The notes beneath the pieces were generated by a model. It saw only the letters and a list, made by a program, of their open reading frames with translations, was not told where the DNA came from and made no database searches. Positions 34,600-47,130 of a stretch of DNA of 64,000 bases are shown piece by piece. The stretch comes from Coffea arabica (taxonomy: Eukaryota > Streptophyta > Magnoliopsida > Gentianales > Rubiaceae). A program made the position numbers and the translations under genes. Position 1 is the stretch's first letter; each line of letters opens with the position of its first letter. Location of the stretch: assembly GCF_036785885.1 (NCBI RefSeq), contig NC_092320.1, positions 12,773,557 to 12,837,556 of the forward strand, read 5' to 3'.

Positions 34600-37590
34600 T
34601 CAAAGAAGTCGTTCGAATGAGACCTGATGATGGGAGGGCTTTGGCAGCAGATGTGCTGATGCCACTGAGACGCCTTGAAGCATTTTGATGACTTCAGAAG
34701 TATCATCAAGATAGTATTTTGCCATACTTGGTTTCTGGCCAACAGTGCAGGCAAACACTTCTGCTTTATCAGGCAAGGAATGTTTGGCAACCGAGCAAGC
34801 AACGCTCTCAAACATGTCTTCATCTGATCTATCATCCCCAATGCACAACACAAAATCTGGAGGCTTTCCTCTACCACTCATGGTTGCAATGAGTTTCTCA
34901 ACGACGACACCTTTGCTTACGCCCTGCAATGTAAATATGTCAAATGACTTGGGAATCTATGAAACGGAAGCCCATCAGTTGGAGATTTTGTATCATAAGA
35001 GTCAAAAACTCAGGACCAGTGATCGCGCATAGCAACAAAGAATTGTGTTTAGTGCTATCATTTAAACAGCAAGAGATCGAATGCATCAATAAAGAATCGT
35101 GCCTTAGCCGTTAAATTGCCAAATAACTTGTTACTGATAGGAATTTGCTTAAAAGCTTATTGAGCCAACAAACGAGAGTAGAGAATCAAGGCATGGCCTG
35201 TACCTGTGGTTTCACCTCAACAATATGCTGGCCTCTTTTAACCACCACGGGATCATTTGCGAGCACGCCCTCCAAGTGATCAAGAAGCTCCTTTGCTTGC
35301 CATGTGCCAAAGTCTGGATCAGCTTCTTGGTGGTGCCACACGATGGCACTTTCCTTCTGCTCAATGGAAGAACCGTCAGTTGCTTCTGTGTAGTGCTCCA
35401 TCACAGGTAATGCTATCTTCTTCCAGTCTAAGTCCAACGCTTCTATGCAAGACTCCCATGGGGAATCCTTTGTCCACCTATCAATAGCAAAAGAGAAACA
35501 AATAACAGAGGGATGAAGAATATATTGGCAAGTTGAAAAAAGAATCATAACCATTGGCAAATAAATTAGGGGAGTAGAACTTACCGAGTAAAGCAACCAT
35601 GTTCCGCAGATAGACCAAGCTTCTGACATGGAGAGAACCATTTGCTCAGAGAATCTTTTCCTCTGCCACTCACAATGAACACAATATTTTTTGGATCACT
35701 GCACAAACTATTCAAGACTGCAATAACTTCATCACTAGGACTTTTATCCACTGTATCCTGAGGCATCACTGTACCATCATAATCCAGCAGTATAAGCCGA
35801 CTTGAAGTCCTGTTATAAGCAGAGACAATATGCTCCACAGAAAGCTTCCGGAAATTAGGACCCAAAGCAACAACCCTGAAACCAAAACCAAAGCCAATGC
35901 CCCAACACCTCTTGAGATAATGCTCGGAACAGGCTCTTTCGAGGTCCTGATTGAAACTCCTAGCCCAATAAGCTACATCATGGGATTTGATGTACTTATA
36001 ATGCTTTTCATGGCGCATTTCCTTCTCAGCATCTGGCATTGTAACTGCCAAATGCATTGCATCAGCCACACTGTCAATGTTCCAAGGATTAACCCGGATT
36101 GCGCCACTCAGAGATGGAGAACATCCAATGAATTCTGAGACAATGATTACGCTCTTTCTAGGTGCTGCAGATTCAAGCCCCAATGCCTTGTCCATATAGG
36201 AGCTACCCTGCCTAGACACTGTATAGTTATAAGGCACCAAATTCATACCATCCCTTACAGCATTCACCACAACACACTCAGACACAGCATAATATGCAAC
36301 CTTATCCTGGGTTGAAACTGAGCCACTGACACAGACAATGGGCTCATATCCTGGCTCCCCGTACCGGTGGTTAATTTCACTAGCAACTCTACTGATCTCA
36401 TTTTGAACCTCTTGGATATCATTGCCCTGACTCCTCGCAGGATTCATAATTTGAACCAAGACCACCTTTCCCCTATATCTAGGATGGTAATCTAACAACT
36501 GTCCCATAGCCATAAATTTCAAGCCAATACCCTTAAACATATCCATATCATCAACCCCTAACATCACAATTTTCCCCTCATATTTTTCCCTCAGCTCCTT
36601 AACCTTTTCGGCAGTGTCTGGCAGTGACAAGACAGACTCAAGCTGTCCCATATGGATACCAACAGGGAGGATTTTAATACTCACAGTTCTACCATAATAA
36701 TCAAGCCCAATGTAGCCCCTTTTTGACTGATAATCCAATCCCAACATTCTACTACAACAAGACAAGAAATGCCTAGCATAATCAAATGTATGAAAACCAA
36801 TAAGATCACAGTTCAACAAGGCCCTCAAAATCTCCTCCCTAACAGGCATTGTCCTAAAAATTTCAGAAGATGGGAAAGTATTATGCAAGAAAAATCCAAG
36901 CTTTAAACGATGAAACCTTTTCCTTAAAAAAGTCGGCAAAACCATGAGGTGATAATCATGTATCCACACATAATCCTCGTCGAGATTGATCACCTCCATC
37001 ACTTTATCAGCAAAAATCTTATTTGCTGACACGTATGCCTGCCACATACTCCTATCAAACCTGACCCCATAACTAGATGTAACAGGCAACATATAGTGAA
37101 ACAAAGGCCAAAGGTAATGCTTACAAAACCCATGATAAAACTTGTTCATTAAATCCACTGGTAAAAAAGTAGGCACACACCTAAACTTATCCAGCAGTAG
37201 TTGAGCGACTTCTTCTTGCTCCACCGGATCAACCGGCACGTTCAAACACCCGACATAAACAACTTCAACATCAGCAGGGAATCCATCCTTGAGTTGCAAA
37301 ACCAAGGCATCTTTGTCCCAATCAAAGCACCACTTTTGTCCATTCTTACTTTCATCCCTATAAGCCTTGACTGGTAACTGGTTAGCCACAATGATCCTCC
37401 TTTCCTGATTCACCGATGAAACAGTTGTCTCAGACAACTCAGACTTTTGATCGTCAGCAACATTAACGCTGTCATCATCAAAATCTGATATAATCCCAGG
37501 AACAGTCATGACTCTTGGTAATCTAGTCCGATCAGCAGCACGTGAATAATCTTCAAGATTGAGAAGATTGAAACAAGATCTTGACAGCAT
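34600..37590 (-). CDS. Class II trehalose-6-phosphate synthase-like protein (TPS11-like), 3 exons
   Basis: This is a fusion of a GT20 trehalose-phosphate synthase-like domain (about residues 64-545) and a HAD trehalose-phosphate phosphatase-like domain (about 597-845). Exons (descending): 37590-35585, 35477-35204, 34923-34600; total 2604 nt, 867 aa, matching the three-exon layout of plant class II TPS genes. The start MLSRSCFNLL was chosen over an upstream in-frame ATG at 37668, because class II proteins begin in this way and share the LPRVMTVPG segment. The phosphatase motifs are intact: DYDGT (603-607), SGR (641-643) and GDDRSDED (789-796). In the synthase domain, arginines used by active enzymes are replaced: ANQLPV (Q71) and DDMDMFKG (D348). 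Class II proteins are known mainly as sugar-signalling proteins that bind SnRK1, without shown synthase activity. TPS11 is my best match, from the KWCF, HHQEAD and VVKRGQHIVEVKPQ segments. Confidence 0.95.
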
Positions 37591-37742
37591 AATGAGAAGC
37601 GAAAAGAAAAGAAAATCCCACAAACAAAATCTTGTTTTTCGGCCAAGAAACACTAGAACAAGGCTCAATCAAAGTATAGAAATAAAAGGGTTGGTGGCTA
37701 TGCAATGAAAAAAAGAAAAAAAAAATTCTACTATCTTGCTGT

Positions 37743-37750
37743 TATATAGC
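37743..37750 (-). promoter_or_regulatory. Probable TATA box of the TPS gene
   Basis: On the minus strand CTATATAA lies about 153 bp above the chosen start codon. A start site 30 bp below it would give a leader of about 120 nt, which includes a long pyrimidine-rich (T/C) tract at about 37705-37725. Such leaders are common in plant genes. Function is inferred from position only. Confidence 0.4.
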
Positions 37751-40645
37751 TACGGAGGCTGAGGGGGGATTCTTCTCTATCGATGAGTATTGCAAACGAA
37801 AAGGATATGGTACTTCATGAATATATGAATGCAAGAGTTATTATACGGAATTTTCATCCAAGAGTTAAAAAGGAAGGTTTGGGAAAAATCTTCTCAGCTA
37901 AATAATATATGGTACAAGTGAAGAATATTGTGAAATATATATGTAACGAAGGAAAGAAGAAGTAATGAGAACTAAGGTGGTGGCAGAGGATAAGAACGAA
38001 GGAGGGCGGACCGACTTACCAATATCGGGGGGGAGTTGAGACGATACGTAATTGAGTTGTTTGGACGGCCAAGATTGACTTGTAGACGCCCTTCAACGTC
38101 ATCATATTCATTTATCCATATCCCACAATTGTCTATCTTACCATAAATAATAAATACAATCGTACAAAGTAAAAAAGAAATTGTTAAAGAATATGGCAAT
38201 AACTTACTATGCCTAGATTTTCCCTTTTTGTTCTTCTATCATTTACTTCCTCAACTTTAATAGTCTGATCTCACCTTCTCTCAATATATATATATAAATA
38301 TATATATACTTTTATTTGATTTGATTAGATAGTGATATTTTTTTTTATTGCGGAGAAAAAAAAAAGAAAAAGAATATTCTTTCCGGATATCTTACTTTGA
38401 GGCACATTAATGACGTATTTATTGAAAATTTAATAAACTTAGGGGTGAAAATTACTAGCAAAAATTTGGATGGTGCAATGTTTTGGATGTTTGGTTTGGT
38501 ACTTGTGTTGAGACTATGTGGGTAGAAACAGGCAAATACGTGGCCTTAATGTGACATGTAGGAGCAACAAGGCGCGTTAGGTACTAGGTTCTTGAGGCAT
38601 TTTCTGAGATTTTTAATTTAATTTGTGAAGTTTGAGGTTTTGTTGTTGGAGAATTACCGGCTATAGCCGGTTGGTTGAAAGGATAAGAATGGGATTTGGG
38701 TAACGGAACGGAAATGGTAATCATGAAGGGGAATTAAGGAAATGTGTATTGGTACTTTTTTTTGTTGGGGTGGGGGGACTAATTAATGACTTAATTAATT
38801 TTAATTAATTGGGAGGCAATAAGGGGGAAATCCGTGCGTGAATTAAGGGTGGGATTTTAGATTATCGTGGGTGTGAATGAAAAGGGGAAGAGAAGAAAAT
38901 ATATGGGCTTTGGGTTTTGGATTTTGTTAATAAAAGCACGTGGTAGGATGTATGGGAATGTCCTAAAAGACTTTTACAGCTGTGAGAGATTGAAGGCCGA
39001 CTTGGTCATGGGATGGAGACAACAGCTGGCTCGGACGGAGAAGAGTGGTCACGGTTCAAACTATGTATCTAATATACATTATACTATTAATTGCTCCGTG
39101 TGACTCTTTCTTTAATTGGCTCAACTATGGTGTGAATGCCCTCGTCACGTATGGATTGGGGATGACTCAAATGTGATGTCAACCAACTCAATTTGCAAAA
39201 TCTTACTAGTAAAGACTCGCATTGGGTTTTCTAGGAAATTTATACTAGTGGTTTCTAGGAAATTTATACTAATGATTTACAAATAAACCTCTAAATCTCT
39301 AGGTCTAATTGGAAAAACTCACATTGATTTTACTTTTTTTTTCAAAGGATAGCCACTAATCATAATCGACCACAACATAGTGTGGTCGTAACTCAACAAA
39401 TTACACGGGGTGACTACACAAACAACTCATGAGATGAAAATTGGGATCTAATTAGAATTTATTTATATTGACTGAGACTCGATTAGAGTTTCTAATTCTT
39501 GATGTCTGAACCTTGATTGTTAGATTAACGGTCTGTCTAACGAATTTTTTATATGATAGGTTAAGTGAATGTTAAGTATATTAAGGAGTGCATTAAAGGC
39601 ATCCGTTAGAAAAACTCTTAAATTAAAACCTTATGAAATAACATTTTTTTTTTCTTTTCGAAGAAAGTAGAAACTATCCTTGTAAAGTTCAAAGTCTCAC
39701 TTTACTAAATTGACTTTGATCAACAACTCTACATTCAAAATCCTTGTGTTTATTGGACTTTGTACGAAACTCCCTAGTAATTTACTAATATATATATGAT
39801 AAACTCGCAACACAACCGTGGAAAATTATGATATTGTTTGAATAAATAAATGCCTAGGTAGGAAACGTATAGAAAACTCTCCCCTCAATGTCCATTATCA
39901 GTAAATATATATATTTTTAAAATATATGTGAACATGCGAGGCATGTTCACAAGCATTACCAAAAGTTGAAAATATATGACAATTTCTCTTGAAATAGGAA
40001 ATGCTAGTTTAAGACCACTTTCCATGTTTTGTCATTAAAACGGAGATTTGTGTTAACTGTTAAGATGGATTATTATGTATCATTTATCTTTGTGTAAAAA
40101 TCCTATGCCTGTGTCATATTGTTGCATTTTTACCGCGATTGAATCGGGCAAGCTTATAACCGTGTGGACTAGAAATCCTTATATCATTGAACCATTTAGG
40201 AGAAGTAAATTGTACTCTATTCTTTTTTTTTTTTTAAAAAAAATGTCAACCAATTATCTACTAAAAATGCAAAGAAAATTGACTGTAATTGTCAAGAGAG
40301 TCCTGCGTACGATGTTCCAGAATTAATTTGAAAATTTTGGATATAGGTAGACTTTATTCTATGTTTTTTTGGGATGTAGACTTCCATGCTGAACAATTTA
40401 TTCAATTCTTTTCTTTTAATTTTTGTTTTGTTTTGGTGGTAAGTAGGATTGGACGAGTCAAAGAAGGCAATTCTTTAATTCTTTCGGATAAGGTGAAGCA
40501 TTTCATACGTTACAAAATACCTACGAATTACGGAGTATTATTTAATAGCAACTTATTCGATGCATAGCAAGCACGAGTTTGAATATCTGACGAGATCAAA
40601 ATTTCATCCTTTTGATTTAGCCGTACAAAAACTTGACATTCACGA
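37751..40645. other. Intergenic region without recognised gene
   Basis: No gene is supported. (TA)n microsatellite sequence lies at about 38286-38310. A 24-bp unit, CTAGGAAATTTATACTAGTG plus spacer, is tandemly duplicated at 39231 and 39255. The open frames at 37972-38199, 38867-39103 and 40075-40567 show no domain or consistent splice partners. Confidence 0.45.
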
Positions 40646-41504
40646 GGGTCTGTTTGTTTCGATGGAAAACTTTTTCGAAAAAATGTTTTCCTTTTTTTCT
40701 CCTATGTTTGCCTTCAAAGAGCATCCAGAAAATTTTTTTTCCAGGGAAAAGGCTTTACCCGATCAAATGGAAAACAACTAACTCAACACTGTTTACTCTT
40801 CCAAAACAAAACCCTTGCCTCTGTAACTAGTTTTTCTCCTACACAGTCTCTCTAGCAACTAATCTACCATTTCTTTTTCTTTTTTTTTTTTAACCAACAT
40901 TTATATAATCTATTCTAGTCTAGTTTTGGAGGAGGGGAAGGGAGTTTTTAACTGACGAGGAATCTACCATTTCTGGTTGAATCTACTTTTACTCTCTCGC
41001 TCTCACACACATATTTATGATTTCTCGTTGAGTCCATTTTTTCTCTCTCACTCTCACATACAAATTTATGATTCCTTTTCATCTCTTTTTCTAACGTACA
41101 TTGATGGATATTTTTAAACAAATGTAGCGCTTTATAGATTGGTGGATGTATTTCCAAAAGAGAATAATTTTGTTAGGTCCATTTATAGCATATTGTTGGG
41201 CACATCATCTTATTCAATTATTCATAGAATTTTCTTCTATGAATGCTTAAGAAAGTATTTTTTTTAATCGTCTTTGACTTTCAAATGGAGTGTGGTGTGG
41301 TGTTTAAGGTGAATTGTCTGTAGGAGTGACAGGGAGGTAGTAGTAATTATATTGGAATGCTGATGGTTTAAGGAAAATATTTTTAAAAAAGTGAACCAAA
41401 CATGAGAAAAAAAAAATGAAAAAATCAAATATTTTCAGAAAAATGATTTTCAGTGAAAATTTTTTTTCTTGGGAAAATTATTTGACAGGCAAATAAACGG
41501 ACCC
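40646..41504. mobile_element. Non-autonomous TIR element, 859 bp
   Basis: The left end is GGGTCTGTTTGTTTCGATGG, followed by GAAAAC/TTTTCC words. The right end read in reverse is GGGTCCGTTTATTTGCCTG, followed by AAATAATTTTCCCAAG. The terminal match (GGGTCYGTTTRTTT) is typical of plant hAT- and MULE-type MITEs. Inside, a 52-bp unit (TTTACTCTCTCGCTCTCACA... / TTTTCTCTCTCACTCTCACA...) is tandemly repeated twice at about 40986 and 41038. The flanking bases TTCACGAG and TCAGGCTT do not give a convincing target duplication, so superfamily is open. Confidence 0.6.
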
Positions 41505-44500
41505 TCAGGCTTGTAGATTTTCACAATTGCACATGATAATGGGGAAACATTCGAGATCGTGTTGGACCCAAAGCCTTGGAAGACTTTTTCTTTCTTCCTT
41601 GGAACTAAGAGGGAAACCGGTTAATTTGAAGCCTAATCTCTTTCTTCAACGCAGTAGTGTGGATCTTTTCCTATGTCTGTTTGTTTGTCTAAGAGACAGA
41701 GACCCATTGGTATATATTTTTATCATCTAAGGTGCATACTACCATGTGTATCTTCTAAAACACTGAACTCCCATTAAATCTATTATACTTTCACGTCAGA
41801 AATATAGTAGAAATACAAAAACGAGAAATATTAACTAAAAGGTTTTTTTGGGTATTAACTAAAAAGTTTTCTCGAGGAGAGGGATTGGATTAGGTAATAA
41901 AATGGAAGAAGTTGTAAGTAGGACATTTTAAATTCAAGACATCTCATTTGCCAAAAAAAAAAAAAAAACTGAGAAGATTTTTTTGTTAACGTTTTTAACA
42001 TACCTAAATCACAATCAACAATTTAATACCAGTAGTACATAACATCTTTCCAAGTGTTCGTTGAATATCCATTAGACTTAAACGAACCCTAACTAGCAAA
42101 ACGATCCTTATCAGCTATAGCAGCATACTAGTAGTATTATAATTACGAGGAATGTTAACTAAAATGATCCTTATATCGTTTTAAGCGCAAAGGGAACTCT
42201 AAGCTTGACTAAAATTAAGCTACGCGCTACTTAACTTTACTAATTAAGAAACTAATCCAAAACTAACTCAAAGACACCGACCTAAACGACAAAATAAAGA
42301 GGAACAAGAAAAACTTATAATGGTAGATTAAAAAGAAAGGAAAAACATGGCAGAATGAAAAGCCAATAAGTTCCTTGCTTCCACGGTAGAAAAAGAAAAG
42401 GTCTCACAACGCACAGTCACAGGATGCCTACCCACTCCAAAATTGTTTGAAGAAAATGTTGCCCAATTCATTCACGAACTGAGCCACGTGTTTTTACTTT
42501 TCCACGGCCAATCACAAACGTGGCGTGTCCGCGTCGTTCTTCAAGTTTTCAACCAACGACCAAAATAGACCGAGTATACAACAATCACAGAATACAATTT
42601 TCTTTTCCCTTTTCTTTTTTCTTTTTCTTTTTTTTTTTGGCCCCCGTCCTTAGATTGACTGTTGAATCCTTATCGGTTGCCGGCGTACATTTGTTGGCTG
42701 ACCGAACAGCAGTCACCAAACAACCTAACTACTAAAGCATAAAAATACAACCTTACTCAGCGCAAGTTAGGAGTTCAAACTACTGTGCCTATAATTCGAT
42801 TTTGTGGAGAGGCCACCGCCTTTCTTTCAAGTGGTACTATAAATTTATGTTTTTCTCTCTCAAAATTTTGGAAAGTTTTCAACAATGTTCTGCATAAGTA
42901 ATACCTTTGGCCCCTTAAAAATTTTAAGAACATTTAAATTAATTTCAAAGTATGTGTATATATATATATGTGTGTGTGTGCATGTACGCACGTGCATTAA
43001 ATCACGCCGTCGAAGTTAATACTATTTTAGTTCGACCAATGGCCCAACTGGATCTGGTATATAAATTGGCTTAAGAGTAATGCAGATGGGTTTTTTCTCC
43101 TCCTAACTCCCTTTCATCCGGTTGGATCCCCTTCTCCGGTACTACAAGTTAACTCGGAAATATTGACCCAAAAACAAAGAAAAGAAAAGTCCCCAAAACA
43201 AAAACTGCTGAGGAAGTTTGCGGGACGCAAGGCTGGATCTTCACGAGAGTTGACTTTCTAGGTGTAATCATGCATATCTGCTGTCTCCTATTCTTTTTTT
43301 TTTTTGTTTGGTCCTTTTTTTCTATTTAGTCCTTGCAAATGTTTTTGTGTTTCTCCCGGTTGAATTTCCTTTCCTTGAGTAGTATTCTTGTTCCGTTTTT
43401 CTTTAATTGTAAAAGTCAATGCTGAGATAAATTAAGATCATTAAAATGGTTGTCCCGAAAACAATTCAAGGTCCCAAAACTTTTGTGGTGGGGACATGGA
43501 GGACTTATACTAGAGTCGAAAACTCAAGATAGTTTCTTTGCATGTCACTAACCAAATGATTAATGTTAAGTTACAGATCTTCTTGCTTTAATTACATTAG
43601 CCCAATCTGATTGATTCTCTACCGCTAATGGTAAATAGAGACAGATAACAAGTTTAAAGAATATTATGGACCCTTACATAAGATAGAAAAAAAAAAAAAA
43701 CCAAAGACTCGTCGGCTATTTGGTCATTGGGTTGAAAGCATATTCTACATGTACAAAGGCTGAAATTAATTTAGCCCCCTTTTTCTAAAAAAAGGAAGGT
43801 ATAAAACCCCAAATCCGTATTATCTTTTACGTAAAATACAGTCTTTATTTTAATTGTTTGTCTTGGTAAGAAATCAATGGAACATTCCATTGTGCGAATA
43901 TTATTTAAATAAAAAATGAATATTCAAATGAATCGGATTAGTCAGATATGTATCCTACTGTCTCGTCTTCTTTCTTTTCTCTCTCCACACTATTAAACGG
44001 ACGGTTTTATTCCTAAGAATATTACTAATCCCTGTCCCTTGAAACTTTTAGTTCCCTTTGGTGCTTGATTACTTTCTTTTGGCTTACATCCACCCAAAAA
44101 AAAAAGAAGCTTTTTAAGATAAGGCAGCTAAACGAAGACTTAGACTTATTAGGTAATAACTTCCACGACATTTCTATTCTAATCGTACGAACTACAAAAG
44201 CAACCCCCCAGTGGGTTCTTTGAAGTTGATCTTCGTCTCAATCCTCTTATCTTTCTTTATCATCTCTCTATTCCATGCATCAAATATCATTTTCAAGGAA
44301 GACAACTACAAGTTAGACTCGCTCCAAAAAGGATTGAATAATGGTAGCAAATTCAAAACTACCCGACATCTTTGACAAACTTCAGCTCATCCTTAATCTT
44401 CCAAATTTAATACATGTTATTAGTTCAACTTGTCCGGCTTTACCACGGACAAGTTGTAAACTTTCGTACGAGATTAAAGATTGGTACTGCCCTTTTTAAG

Positions 44501-45735
44501 AGTTCAAGAGGCCACTAGATTGTTAGTTGTGTTTGAACGCATTAATTAATTGCATGTGATGCTTCGCAGCATGGATATATCCTCTTATCTGCCCATCACC
44601 TACCAGGCTGCGAATTTAATCTCTAAGGTAGAGACGTCTTGCCTGTTTTCTTGGTTTTGAAAGGAGCAATTTCTAGTGAGAAAAGAAAATGTTTTTTTTT
44701 TTTTGAAAATTTTTAATTAAACTTGGAAAAGATCAGTATCGATACGGGGAGGAAATCCCAAGTTAAAGAACTCCTACTTACCAAAAAAAAAAAGAAACGT
44801 ATAATAAGACAGCCCAAAAGACAAGTAAATTATAAATGGATGACTTTTTCAGTCTTATAAAACTTAATTGAACTTTTCCAATATCAGTTTTATTCAAAAG
44901 TCCCGGCTCTTATATTTCCATGCCTAATCTCATAGACCTGTAGAAGTTTCACTTGCTCCAAACATATATGAAGGCGTATGAATCTTCCATATCTCTTATT
45001 TGTGGTACTTTTCCAAGAGAAATATCTTGTTCTTTTTCAACTATTGTTCTAGTTAATCTACTGAAAATGAGAAAAAGAAAAAAGTGCTCTGCCCCAATTT
45101 GGACTTTCTTTTTGGAAGCTTCTTTAACTCAAAAGAAATCCGGATTTTTTTTTGAAAGAAATAATAATCAGGATGTTAGGCTGCAATACAGATCAATAAG
45201 CTGCAAGTTGCACATCAAGGACTCAACGAACTCTCAGCTATTTAGTCACACAAATTGTGGTAAAAATCTTATATACTTTTCTCATTTTTAATTCTGCCTT
45301 TGGCATTACTCTTTTCTGCAAAAATGAAGAAGCAAAAGACTTTTCTCAAGCATTTCTGCATCCGCGTCAAGATCATATCTGTGTGGTAATAATGGTGACG
45401 GTAATCCATAATCCATTTCTCGACGCGTAGGAGCGTAGAAACTCACACGTCTTTCCTGACTACTCGGGGCAATAATGGAGGATGACAACTAAACCATGAG
45501 CACAGCAATCTATTATCAAAAGGGCCACAAATCCAATGTCCCTTCTACTCTACTTATAATCTAAGGGTACCCCAAATTTTGCCGACTCTTGGTACCTTCT
45601 GCGGCAGGTTATGACTACATCACGTCCAACATTTATATATTTGCAGTTTTATCCCGGCTCAAGTCATCAAGAGAATAGATAAGTATCACTATATATTGTT
45701 GATTCTTTTTTAAAGAACATAAAAGATGAAGCCTC
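41505..45735. other. Intergenic region without recognised gene
   Basis: No gene is supported. A CACGTG G-box lies at about 42485 with ACGTGGCGTG nearby (42518-42527), but no transcription unit follows. A (TA)n/(TG)n microsatellite lies at about 42957-42980. The 60-codon minus-strand frame at 45306-45488 has a polar, non-repetitive translation (for example RREMDYGLPSPLLPHRYDLD) and could be a coding relic, but has no recognised match and no splice partner. Confidence 0.4.
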
Positions 45736-45879
45736 GTTTGGAAAGGAATTTTCCATCCAAAAAATCTCTAATTTTTTTCGTGAACACATTTTTCAATCAC
45801 TTTTTTATTTCATATATATCAAATCGTTACGGTACATTTTTTACAAAAAAAAATGCAGAAAATTGCAATCCAAACACAA
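45736..45879 (+). mobile_element. MITE-like copy (GTTTGGA-terminus family), best preserved
   Basis: The left end is GTTTGGAAAGGAATTTTCC; the right end is GCAGAAAATTGCAATCCAAACAC, whose reverse complement begins GTGTTTGGATTGCAATTTTC. The inverted termini thus share GTTTGGA and GAATTTTC/GCAATTTTC blocks. The interior has TTTTTCAATCACTTTTTTATTTC and ATATCAAATCGTTACGGTACATTTTTTACAAAA. About 144 bp, non-coding. The copy at 46036 lies in opposite orientation. Confidence 0.65.
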
Positions 45880-46035
45880 GCTTAGAGTTTCCAAATTTTC
45901 TACAAAAGAATTACGTCTAAATTTTTTTTATATATATTGTTGAGAATTTCTAATTTGTGCTAGGGTAAGTGAATAGTCATCTCTCTTTCTTGTTATTTTA
46001 TCTATTATATCATTTTCGTACGTGAAATATACTTG

Positions 46036-46185
46036 GTGTTTGGATTGCAATTTTCTGAATTTTTTTTTTTTTGTAAAAAATGTACTGTAACAATTTGATA
46101 TATGAAAGGTAAAAAGGTGATTAAAAAATATGTTCACGAAACAATATATTGTAGCGATTTTTTAGTGGAAAATCCCTTTCCAAAC
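46036..46185 (-). mobile_element. MITE-like copy (GTTTGGA-terminus family), inverted
   Basis: It reads GTGTTTGGATTGCAATTTTC at the left and AAATCCCTTTCCAAAC at the right, the exact reverse order of the copy at 45736. Interior blocks match in reverse: TTTGTAAAAAATGTACTGTAAC, then TTTGATATATGAAA, then GGTGATTAAAAAATATG. Some 155 bp of unrelated sequence separates the two copies. Confidence 0.65.
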
Positions 46186-47088
46186 AAGGGCCTTGCTTAA
46201 TTGGTGGAAAGATGTATTGTTTGTGATTTGCGGAATCGTAGTGTTACAAAATTGCCCTTCACAATAAAATTACCTTCCATTAAGTAACATATTTCAGATT
46301 TGGAGCCTGAATGCAGTTCCCTCAAAAAAAAAAAAAAAAAGAAAAGCAAAAGAGCTTGAGTGCAGTTATGATTCGTCCATACATCGTACTGGACATTTGC
46401 ATGTGGGAAAAGTTAATTCACCTTGGTAGCCAAATCCCACCCTGTTTGAGGTGAGGTGTTGCTGCCAATTCTGTCGGTCTTTTAGAAAAATAGTTTGCAA
46501 CAGGAGTTGGTGATAATAATATTATTGTTTGTGCGGCAAAGAAAATGGAAAGTGAGCCCTACCCCAGATCAATCTTGGTAGCAGCAGCCTTCGTCGAACT
46601 TGCCATTTTTTGGTCCAATTCCAGGCTCTGAAATCAGGATGGTGGCTATCATTTTAGTATTTTACCAGTTGGAATCTTGAAAAAGCCCGCACCACCAAGA
46701 GCACGCAAAAGGCATACTTCCAAACATACGAACCTAATTTCCATTGTACAATTACTGTGAAATTGGTCGATTGTTATACCCAATCAATATACTGATTAGA
46801 GCTAAAGTAAATCAAGCATGATACAAGTGCAGCTTGTCATAGCTCATCATACCAGTCAATTTTGGTTACTTATTATACCATTCAACTTAAGATAAACGCA
46901 AAAAACCCATGCAAATGGAAATTCTTCAACGCAAATCATTTGAGATAAGTTGGAAAAACCAATTTCGCTTAGCATGGACAAAAATCATTATGGAAAGTGC
47001 AGATTTAGTCCAAAACCATTTTGACAGAAATCAACCATTGTTTTTTGTCCATGAAAACACCACAGCCAATGTCTCTCTGTGTGTGTGT

Positions 47089-47130
<42 letters not shown>

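Noticed and set aside
37591..37668. Upstream in-frame ATG giving a 26-residue longer TPS protein
   Set aside because: The extension is hydrophobic and unlike class II TPS N-termini, whereas MLSRSCFNLL matches the expected start.
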